A stretch of DNA of 11,778 bases, taken from contig NVVP01000030.1 in the NCBI GenBank assembly GCA_002402245.1, positions 16,279-28,056 on the forward strand, in the 5' to 3' direction. Each line of letters opens with the position of its first letter. Positions within the stretch are counted from its first letter, which is position 1. Shown here in pieces: positions 1 through 5,037 of this stretch. The translations under genes and the position numbers were made by a program. The notes beneath the pieces were generated by a model. The model did no database searches. It was not told the origin of the DNA and was given only the letters and a program-made list of their open reading frames with translations. This DNA is from Gammaproteobacteria bacterium. Lineage in GTDB: Bacteria > Pseudomonadota > Gammaproteobacteria > Nitrosococcales > Methylophagaceae.

Positions 1-110
1 TGAAGCCTTATGGTTATTTCATTTGGGTTAGGTTTATTTACTTTAAGCATCTCAGTAGTAACCGAGTTAAAGCCTCCCTGCGTATTTACAAATATTGTCT
101 TATTTTCCAT
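1..110 (-). CDS. N-terminus of an MDR-family (quinone oxidoreductase-like) protein, partial
   Basis: Reading the minus strand from the ATG at 108-110 gives 36 codons without a stop before the left edge. The peptide begins MENKTIFVNTQGG and continues with KPNPNEITIRLH. This spacing matches the N-terminus of medium-chain dehydrogenase/reductases and quinone oxidoreductases, where a Gly-Gly turn is followed about 20 residues later by P-x-P-x-x-x-E-[VI]-x-[VI]-R-[VL]. The catalytic and cofactor-binding parts lie outside the window, so substrate and zinc dependence are unknown. An AAAGGA ribosome binding site sits about 6 nt before the ATG, and a good sigma-70 promoter lies upstream. Divergent pairing with an HxlR regulator fits a quinone or electrophile detoxification enzyme; that role is inference. 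Confidence 0.6.
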   Translation of the reverse strand, partial: MENKTIFVNTQGGFNSVTTEMLKVNKPNPNEITIRL

Positions 111-145
111 TAGTATTCCTTTGCATGATTAAACGTATTGTGAGA

Positions 146-173
146 AATATAACATTAAGGTTACAATAGTCAA
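146..173 (-). promoter_or_regulatory. Sigma-70 promoter for the leftward MDR gene
   Basis: On the minus strand a -35 TTGACT (168-173) and a -10 TATATT (146-151) are separated by 16 bp. The -35 box lies inside the dyad-rich operator at 158-194, so a protein bound there would block this promoter. Confidence 0.6.
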
Positions 174-194
174 CCAGTTAACTTTTTGTAACCT
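158..194. promoter_or_regulatory. Probable HxlR operator: two abutting dyads bounded by a perfect 9-bp inverted repeat
   Basis: AGGTTACAA (158-166) and TTGTAACCT (186-194) are perfect reverse complements with 19 bp between them. Two weaker half-sites lie inside: AGTCAACC (168-175, reverse complement GGTTGACT) and AGTTAACT (176-183). The region can therefore be read as two neighbouring dyads of 18 and 19 bp with GGTTAC-like arms. It covers the -35 box of the leftward gene. It also covers a possible rightward -10 TACAAT (162-167), which has a TTGTGA -35 (138-143) 18 bp away. It ends 6 bp before the regulator start codon, so autoregulation is likely. Recognition by the HxlR protein is inferred from position. 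Confidence 0.6.
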
Positions 195-200
195 AGAATC

Positions 201-515
201 ATGAATAAAGAATGTTATGAACCCTGCCCAGTTGAAAGAGGCATGCGTATTATTGGCCACAAATGGACGGGGTCTATTTTATGGCATCTAAAAGACCAAC
301 CAATGCGCTTTAATGAAATATCCAGACAGCTTGCTGGCGCCAGTAAAAAAGTGATTGCTGAACGCTTAAAAGCAATGGAGGCAAATAAGCTCATTATAAG
401 AACAGTTATTTCAACCAAACCTATTGCAGTAAGTTACGCGATAGATAAAAAAGGGATCAATGCACTGTCAATTCTTGAAGAACTCAAAAAATGGACCATT
501 GAAAATGATCTGTAA
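201..515 (+). CDS. HxlR-family winged helix-turn-helix regulator
   Basis: This 104-aa protein is a complete single-domain HxlR/DUF24 regulator, which binds DNA as a dimer. The family signature C-P-[VI]-E-x-x-x-x-x-I-G-x-K-W is seen at residues 9-22 (CPVERGMRIIGHKW). It is followed by the MRFNEISRQL recognition region, the KVIAERLKAME helix and the beta-wing. Cys5 and Cys9 lie just before the DNA-binding domain, where HxlR members such as YodB, HypR and QorR carry redox- or quinone-sensing cysteines. Sensing here is inferred. The gene diverges from an MDR oxidoreductase gene, the arrangement known for QorR-type pairs. No clear Shine-Dalgarno precedes the ATG; the operator dyad ends 6 bp upstream, so the leader may be very short. 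The gene ends in a terminator shared with the converging gene. Confidence 0.9.
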   Translation: MNKECYEPCPVERGMRIIGHKWTGSILWHLKDQPMRFNEISRQLAGASKKVIAERLKAMEANKLIIRTVISTKPIAVSYAIDKKGINALSILEELKKWTIENDL

Positions 516-616
516 TAGAAATTCAGGACAATACTTCTACTTTAGATCCCATCAGTAACTCTACTCATCTGAGCCATGAGGATAATAGCTGCCGATAAAT
601 GTTCTGCTCTAATTAA

Positions 617-654
617 AAAAAAGCGGTAGTGAACTCAATCACTACCGCTTTTTT
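617..654. terminator. Bidirectional rho-independent terminator
   Basis: AAAAAAGCGGTAGTG (617-631) pairs perfectly with CACTACCGCTTTTTT (640-654) around an 8-nt loop. A-runs and T-runs flank it on both strands, so it can serve the HxlR gene from the left and the converging sorted-protein gene from the right. Confidence 0.9.
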
Positions 655-677
655 GTTGAATAGTTTAAGTATTAAAT

Positions 678-1412
678 CTACGCGGCTATGTTTTTCGCTT
701 TACGACGCAAGCCCATAAAGCCTAATAATGCAGGTGCAAACATGAAGAGAGCTGCTGGCACAGGTACCGCTGATGGTGCCAGAACAAATCTAGCTTCACC
801 AGTTATACCGGCGGACGTCCACATTTCTAACTCTCCAAATGTAAACAACACATTATCCATAAGGCTTTCTGCTGTCGGAAAACTCGCTGCAGGACTAGAG
901 AAAAAATCCTTATCATAAGCGGTTAGTCCAGTTAAGTATAAAAAATTTATAGCACCAGTAGTAGCATTGACAAAGGATGTCTGTGTAGTAAAGCTCACCC
1001 AATCGTAAGATTTTAAAGGGTCAAGTCCACTTGCGACTAGTGCATTCACGCCCTCACTATCTAAAACGATTATGTCTTCTAACAAATCATCACTACTATT
1101 ATCAATCAATTGAATACTAAAGCCATTACCATCAAATATGGAGTTAGTTCCAGAAAGACTATAGCCCGGTTTGCCATTTGTAAGATATGTAGTAACTGTA
1201 GTACCCACTGAAGGGTTATAGCTAGCTTGTATCAGTCCCGATAAATCAGTCTCATACGTCCATGTAGCAGGTGCTGACTGACCGAGTAAACCAGAAAGTT
1301 CTCCTGTTGCAGTTTGCCATGTTCCATTCACCGTAAATGAAGTTGAAGCAGCCATCGCATTGTTAGATAAGGCGACTAAAGATAATAAGCCAAAAGCCAA
1401 AACTTTTTTCAT
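678..1412 (-). CDS. Secreted protein of unknown function with VPLPA-type PEP-CTERM sorting tail
   Basis: This 244-aa protein starts with a Sec signal peptide (basic MKK, hydrophobic core, likely cleavage after SNNAMA near residue 21). It ends with a tripartite sorting tail: VPVPA (216-220), a hydrophobic helix LFMFAPALLGFMG, then RRKAK. In the PEP-CTERM/exosortase system such tails direct processing and surface or exopolysaccharide delivery; VPLPA-type is the closest named subclass. The body (22-215) contains FTVNGTW near the N-terminus and NGFSIQLIDNS in the middle. It looks like a beta-rich domain similar to other short PEP-CTERM proteins, but I do not recognise an enzyme. A GGAAGGAAA ribosome binding site precedes the ATG. 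A structured leader and a promoter lie just upstream, and a terminator follows, so it is probably monocistronic. Exosortase dependence is inferred. Confidence 0.85.
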   Translation of the reverse strand: MKKVLAFGLLSLVALSNNAMAASTSFTVNGTWQTATGELSGLLGQSAPATWTYETDLSGLIQASYNPSVGTTVTTYLTNGKPGYSLSGTNSIFDGNGFSIQLIDNSSDDLLEDIIVLDSEGVNALVASGLDPLKSYDWVSFTTQTSFVNATTGAINFLYLTGLTAYDKDFFSSPAASFPTAESLMDNVLFTFGELEMWTSAGITGEARFVLAPSAVPVPAALFMFAPALLGFMGLRRKAKNIAA

Positions 1413-1436
1413 ACATTTCCTTCCGTTAAGTTTTGC

Positions 1437-1503
1437 AGCTCAGCCATCTTATTACTCAAGACCTGTAACTTTCCGTCCTTGGTTCACACCAAGTTTGGCA
1501 GTC
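1437..1503 (-). ncRNA. Structured leader RNA copy 1 (GEMM/c-di-GMP-I-like riboswitch candidate)
   Basis: Read on the minus strand, this 67-nt leader begins GACUGCC. A 6-bp hairpin CUUGGU-GUGA-ACCAAG (1478-1493) has a GNRA tetraloop and is followed by GACGGAAAGUUACAG. A second hairpin is GUCUU-(7 nt)-AAGAU (1446-1462), followed by GGCUGAGCU. The 3' end is 24 nt before the ATG of the 244-aa gene; the 5' end is 14 nt after the -10 box. A near-identical copy at 3911-3976 carries compensatory changes in both stems. The 6-bp GNRA stem followed directly by GACGxAAAG matches the c-di-GMP-I (GEMM) aptamer, whose consensus is GACGCAAAG. The usual closing helix is not evident. Structured RNA is well supported; ligand identity is not. 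Confidence 0.65.
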
Positions 1504-1517
1504 ATATTTAAGCATAA

Positions 1518-1547
1518 AATATAACATGTATGGACGAGCTAGTTCAA
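1518..1547 (-). promoter_or_regulatory. Sigma-70 promoter of the 244-aa sorted-protein gene
   Basis: The minus strand has -35 TTGAAC (1542-1547) and -10 TATATT (1518-1523) with an 18-bp spacer. Transcription would start near 1511, about 8 nt before the structured leader. The distance from -10 to leader (14 bp) is the same as at the second copy. Confidence 0.6.
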
Positions 1548-1790
1548 CAACTGTTTACATCTTACAATCAATAACTTAACCAATGATGTACGCCATTTAT
1601 TTTATACCTACAACGTAGGGTTATTAAGCAGTATTAACTGTCCTAAAAACAATGTATTTTATATTGAACAATTAATCGATTACTCGCCATAACTTATTTA
1701 TACCTACACATTTAAGCGACAGTAGAAGATCAAAGGAACGCTATAAAATTACAACACATTTAAGGTTCAGCAGTTGTTTCACGCCTAAAC
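1548..1790. other. Gene-free AT-rich spacer
   Basis: I see no convincing gene or RNA between the promoter at 1518-1547 and the terminator at 1791-1822. The only local structure is a short inverted repeat CCTAC-AAC-GTAGG at 1607-1619, too small to interpret. Confidence 0.5.
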
Positions 1791-1822
1791 TAAAAAGGCT
1801 CCTTAAGTAAGGAGCCTTTTTA
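1791..1822 (-). terminator. Rho-independent terminator of the repeat-protein gene
   Basis: The arms TAAAAAGGCTCCTTA (1791-1805) and TAAGGAGCCTTTTTA (1808-1822) are perfectly complementary. The core GGCTCC/GGAGCC has a short loop, and the minus-strand transcript ends in a U-run. It lies 27 bp past the stop codon. The same GGCTCCTT core recurs in the terminator at 8720-8748. Confidence 0.85.
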
Positions 1823-1848
1823 TATGCATAATGAAGATATCTTCAGGG

Positions 1849-3885
1849 TTACGTTACTATTTTGGCTGCTCTACGACGTAAACCCATAAAACCTAATAAT
1901 GCAGGCGCAAGCAAGAATAATGCAGCAGGAACCGGCACTTCACTTATTGATTGGCTAACCACTAAATTAGCAAAGGTATCACCAAATACAACATCAAAAT
2001 TAAAGCCTGTAAATGTCGGCATAATAATGCTATCGAAACTACCCATAATGCTGGCAAAGGTTAAGAAGTTAAATGTACCTAACTCAATGGTGCTACCAGT
2101 AAAGTCAAAACTTAATGTGCCACCCAATGTAGCAAGGCCTGAAATAGCGAGCAAATCAATACTAGTTTCGTTAAATTCAATACCTAATACACCAAACGCA
2201 CCTTGAGTGTAATCACCATTAATCGTCAGCGTATCAATGGAGTTACCCGGCGCAAGGTAAGCAAGGTTATTAACATCAGTACCCTTGACAGTAACATCAC
2301 TATTAATCACACCATTACCCATTAATACACCACCATTAATAGCTACACTTGCTTGAGTCATAACTCCATTATTAATAGTGGTGCCTGCCGTTTGTATATA
2401 CTTTCCAGTACCACTAATAATGCCATTATTAGTCAATACTCCGCCGAGGTTGTTGGTCATCTTGCCAAAGTTTTTTAGTGTACCATCAGCATTATTGTTC
2501 AGCATTCCAGCGTTATCTAGCGTACCGCTACGACGAGTGGCCAGTGTGCCAGAGTTACTTATAGTACCGCCATCACTGTTAGTCAGCGTGCCATAGTTCC
2601 GTAGCGTACTACCATCATTGTTGGTTAATGTGCCTGAGTTATCTAGTGTAGCGTCAAACTTGTTAACCAGCGTGCCAGAGTTAGTTAGCTTTTTAGTATT
2701 AGTTAGTGTGCCACCAGAGTTATTAGTTAGTGTGCCTGAGTTATTTAGCGTTTTAGTATTAGTTAGTGTGCCGCCAGACTGATTCCATAGCGTGCCTGAG
2801 TTCGTTAGCATGCCAGAGTTAGTTAACGTTTTAGTGTTAGTTAGTGTGCCTGAGTTCGTTAGCCAGCCATAGTTAGTTAGCGTTTTAGAATTAGTTAGTG
2901 TGCCACGATAGTTAGTTAGCGAGCCAGAATTAGTTAGCGTGCCAGAATTAGTTAGCGTTTTAGTATTAGTTAGTATGCTGCCAGAGTTATTCTCTATCGT
3001 GCCAAGGTTAGTTAGCGTGCCAGAGTTAGTTAACATTTTAGTATTAGTTAGTGTGCTGCCAGAGTTATTCCATAACGTGCCTGAGTTCGTTAGCGAGCTT
3101 GAGTTCGTTAGCGTGCCCGAGTTCGTTAGCGTTCCACTATTGTTATTGGTCAGCATGCCATAGTTTTTTAACGTACCAGAGTTCGTTAGCGTTCTAGAAT
3201 TAGTTAGCGAGCCTGAGTTCGTTAGCGTTCTACCATTGTTATTGGTCAGCGTGCCATAGTTTTTTAACGTACCAGAGTTCGTTAGCGCGCCAGAGTTAGT
3301 TAGCGTTTTAGTATTAGTTAGTGTGCTGCCAGAGTTATTCCATAACGTGCCTGAGTTCGTTAGCGTGCCTGAGTTCGTTAGCGTGCCTGAGTTCGTTAGC
3401 GAGCCTGAGTTCGTTAGCGAGCCTGAGTTCGTTAGCGTTCTACCATTGTTATTGGTCAGCGTGCCATAGTTTTTTAACGTACCAGAGTTCGTTAGCGTGC
3501 CTAAGTTCGTTAGCGTTCCACCATTGTTATTGGTCAGCGTGCCATAGTTTTTTAACGTACCAGAGTTCATTAGCGTTCTAGAATTAGTTAGCATGCCTGA
3601 GTTAGTTAGCGTTTTACCATTGTTATTGGTCAGCGTGCCATAGTTTTCTAACTTGCCCCTGTTAATCAAGTTAGAAGTATCGTTTTTAAACGACTTTCCA
3701 TTTAAAACCTGGTTATTTCCAGTTATAGTTAAACTACTAGCCGAGAACGCATAATAATCAGAAGACTTTCCACTTAAAGAGTGGTCTCCATTTAACGTGG
3801 CGGCATTAGCTGAAAAAGCGCCCAATAAGCCCATGCTCATCACTACTATTTTCACCGCAATTGCGGTGTTGAAATGGCTAAACAT
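1849..3885 (-). CDS. Large asparagine-ladder repeat protein with autotransporter-like passenger region and VPLPA-type sorting tail
   Basis: The 678-aa protein has a signal peptide (cleavage likely after FSANA, residue 28). Residues about 72-490 are a long run of six-residue repeats of the type T-N-S-G-T-L, with variants NYGTLT, NNNGRT and NTKTLT. Regular Asn and Leu spacing predicts a parallel beta-helix or beta-solenoid. Residues about 490-645 resemble the end of autotransporter passengers: LAPGNSIDTLTINGDYTQG (543-561), then IEF..TSIDLLAISGLATLGGTLSF. Instead of an outer-membrane beta-barrel the protein ends with VPVPA (650-654), a hydrophobic helix and RRRAAK. A surface or matrix adhesin role is inferred. 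An AAAGGA ribosome binding site precedes the ATG. A structured leader and promoter lie upstream and a terminator downstream. The repeat DNA is prone to recombination, so length may vary between strains. Confidence 0.88.
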   Translation of the reverse strand: MFSHFNTAIAVKIVVMSMGLLGAFSANAATLNGDHSLSGKSSDYYAFSASSLTITGNNQVLNGKSFKNDTSNLINRGKLENYGTLTNNNGKTLTNSGMLTNSRTLMNSGTLKNYGTLTNNNGGTLTNLGTLTNSGTLKNYGTLTNNNGRTLTNSGSLTNSGSLTNSGTLTNSGTLTNSGTLWNNSGSTLTNTKTLTNSGALTNSGTLKNYGTLTNNNGRTLTNSGSLTNSRTLTNSGTLKNYGMLTNNNSGTLTNSGTLTNSSSLTNSGTLWNNSGSTLTNTKMLTNSGTLTNLGTIENNSGSILTNTKTLTNSGTLTNSGSLTNYRGTLTNSKTLTNYGWLTNSGTLTNTKTLTNSGMLTNSGTLWNQSGGTLTNTKTLNNSGTLTNNSGGTLTNTKKLTNSGTLVNKFDATLDNSGTLTNNDGSTLRNYGTLTNSDGGTISNSGTLATRRSGTLDNAGMLNNNADGTLKNFGKMTNNLGGVLTNNGIISGTGKYIQTAGTTINNGVMTQASVAINGGVLMGNGVINSDVTVKGTDVNNLAYLAPGNSIDTLTINGDYTQGAFGVLGIEFNETSIDLLAISGLATLGGTLSFDFTGSTIELGTFNFLTFASIMGSFDSIIMPTFTGFNFDVVFGDTFANLVVSQSISEVPVPAALFLLAPALLGFMGLRRRAAKIVT
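2416..3672. repeat. Intragenic repeat array with 18-bp unit and longer higher-order repeats
   Basis: The coding DNA of the solenoid is built from 18-bp units that encode six residues; one unit is CGTGCCTGAGTTCGTTAG on the plus strand. Five head-to-tail units occupy 3346-3435. The first three are identical, and the last two are identical to each other with one T-to-A change. Larger exact direct repeats sit on top of this: 85 bp at 3203-3287 and 3413-3497 (offset 210 bp), and 60 bp at 3036-3095 and 3306-3365 (offset 270 bp). Both offsets are multiples of 18 or 6 bp, so gain or loss keeps the frame. Copies are more degenerate below about 2640, at the C-terminal end of the array. Confidence 0.9.
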
Positions 3886-3910
3886 AATGTTCCTTTACTA
3901 AAAATATTAT

Positions 3911-3976
3911 AGTTCAGCCACCTGAGGCTTCAGGTCTGTAACTTTCCGTGCCCGGTTCACACCGAGGTCGGCAGTC
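3911..3976 (-). ncRNA. Structured leader RNA copy 2 (GEMM/c-di-GMP-I-like riboswitch candidate)
   Basis: This 66-nt minus-strand leader precedes the repeat-protein gene. It begins GACUGCC, then a 6-bp GUGA-capped hairpin CUCGGU/ACCGGG (3951-3966), CACGGAAAGUUACAG, a second hairpin ACCUG-(6 nt)-CAGGU (3920-3935), and GGCUGAACU. Of the first 41 nt, 35 are identical to copy 1. In the first stem one U-A pair becomes C-G and one becomes U-G. In the second stem a U-A becomes C-G and a U-A becomes G-C. The 3' end lies 25 nt before the ATG; the 5' end lies 14 nt after the -10 box. Function as a cis-regulatory aptamer is inferred. Confidence 0.65.
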
Positions 3977-3990
3977 GTAAATGCGGATGA

Positions 3991-4019
3991 AATATAGCAC
4001 ACGACCAAGCTATAAACAA
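3991..4019 (-). promoter_or_regulatory. Sigma-70 promoter of the repeat-protein gene
   Basis: The minus strand has -35 TTGTTT (4014-4019) and -10 TATATT (3991-3996) with a 17-bp spacer. The -10 box and its 14-bp distance to the leader are the same as at the 244-aa gene. Confidence 0.55.
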
Positions 4020-4189
4020 TAGCCTTATCACTTATAAATTCAACTCATTAGCTTTTTAAATGCACTCCAGAAAACCCAATTATAAACATGACATTAATGT
4101 GATTATAAAATCTAATCTCTATGCACAAATAAAAGGCTTCGCCAATTCATTGAGCGTTAATTCATTATCGTGATTTAACCATTTAAACT
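4020..4189. other. Gene-free AT-rich spacer
   Basis: No gene or RNA is supported between the repeat-gene promoter and the next terminator. A 10-bp palindrome ACATTAATGT at 4091-4100 is the only visible symmetry. Confidence 0.5.
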
Positions 4190-4190
4190 A

Positions 4191-4222
4191 AAAAAGGCAC
4201 CTTGCGATTAAGGTGCCTTTTT
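4191..4222 (-). terminator. Rho-independent terminator of the DUF642-like gene
   Basis: AAAAAGGCACCTT (4191-4203) and AAGGTGCCTTTTT (4210-4222) form a perfect 13-bp stem with a 6-nt loop. A U-run follows on the minus strand. It lies 27 bp past the stop codon. Confidence 0.85.
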
Positions 4223-4249
4223 ATCTAAAACTAAACCTATTATTTAACG

Positions 4250-4861
4250 TTACGTTATTGTATTTCTTGCTTTCCGACGTATACCAATCAAACCCAATAG
4301 TGCAGGAGCAAACAAAAATGCTGCGGCAGGAATAGGAATCGCAGATAAAGAAACCTTATCAAGGCTACCGCCATAACTATCATTTCTTCCTACGGCTCGA
4401 AATCCTAAGGTATCGAGTCCGGTACCATAAACAATATATTCGAAAATAGTCCAGTCATGACTACTGCCACCTTGAGCGGTTACAGTATCAACTCGCCTTC
4501 CATTCCACAAAACTTTGATCTTATTAGAATTACTGGCAACATTGATTCGTGGAGAGTAGGCAAATGAAAGTAAATAAGCTTGGCCAAGGCCGGTGGTGAA
4601 GTTTTGATAAATGCCACTATTTGAATGTGAATCGAGCTCGACAAATTGAGAACCATCGTAAGCTGTACCCGCTACATTATCTCGAACTTCTACTCCACTT
4701 CCACTCGTGCTCCAGCCATTAATAGCTTGATGCACACTCCATGATCCAGCTGCAATATCAGGGTTTTCAAAAGACCCGTTAACTACCAAGTTAATACCTG
4801 CAGCATTAAGTTGTGTTGATAGCGCTAATAATAGCGAAGCTATAAATAATCCCGTTTTCAT
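4250..4861 (-). CDS. DUF642-like carbohydrate-binding-type secreted protein with VPLPA-type sorting tail
   Basis: The 203-aa precursor has a signal peptide (cleavage likely after TQLNA, residue 20). A single beta-sandwich domain (about 23-173) opens with NLVVNGSFENP and contains GVEVRDNVAGTAYDGSQFVE. LSFAYSPR and LDKVSLSA near its end are also hallmarks of the DUF642 / choice-of-anchor C type, a galactose-binding-like fold. The C-terminus is IPIPA (175-179), a hydrophobic helix FLFAPALLGLIG and RRKAR. By family resemblance it may bind polysaccharide at the cell surface; the ligand is unknown. A strong AAGGAG ribosome binding site lies 6 nt before the ATG. Its leader differs from the two neighbouring sorted-protein genes, so regulation is probably separate. 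A terminator follows directly, indicating a single-gene unit. Confidence 0.82.
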   Translation of the reverse strand: MKTGLFIASLLLALSTQLNAAGINLVVNGSFENPDIAAGSWSVHQAINGWSTSGSGVEVRDNVAGTAYDGSQFVELDSHSNSGIYQNFTTGLGQAYLLSFAYSPRINVASNSNKIKVLWNGRRVDTVTAQGGSSHDWTIFEYIVYGTGLDTLGFRAVGRNDSYGGSLDKVSLSAIPIPAAAFLFAPALLGLIGIRRKARNTIT

Positions 4862-5037
4862 AATCTTCTCCTTAAGAATATATAACGTTGTTCACCTTAA
4901 ATTGTAAACCTAAGGTTTTTCCCAATCTTTATTACAGTCCATTTTAACAAGCTATCGGCAAAAAGAAATTGTACTTTAGTACTAGTTACCGATTTAAACA
5001 TGTTACACCTCTTTTAATTTAGAGATAAACTAGGCTT

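Noticed and set aside
576..629. Short plus-strand frame of 17 codons beginning ATGAGG before the terminator
   Set aside because: It has no ribosome binding site, runs into the terminator stem and has no recognisable sequence.
2378..3581. Open frames on the plus strand opposite the repeat gene, including a Leu/Ser-rich repeat frame at 3321-3581
   Set aside because: They exist because the 18-bp unit is a multiple of three and lacks stops in several frames. They have no ribosome binding sites, and composition and repeats are explained by the minus-strand gene.
2590..3660. Regularly spaced repeats resembling a CRISPR array
   Set aside because: The units are 18 bp, head to tail and in frame within a signal-peptide-bearing protein. 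There are no unique spacers and no cas genes.
4953..4998. Inverted repeats in the divergent region upstream of the hydrolase gene (GTACT-TT-AGTAC at 4971-4982 and weak ATCGG/CCGAT arms)
   Set aside because: The arms are short and AT-rich with no neighbouring regulator; chance symmetry is as likely.
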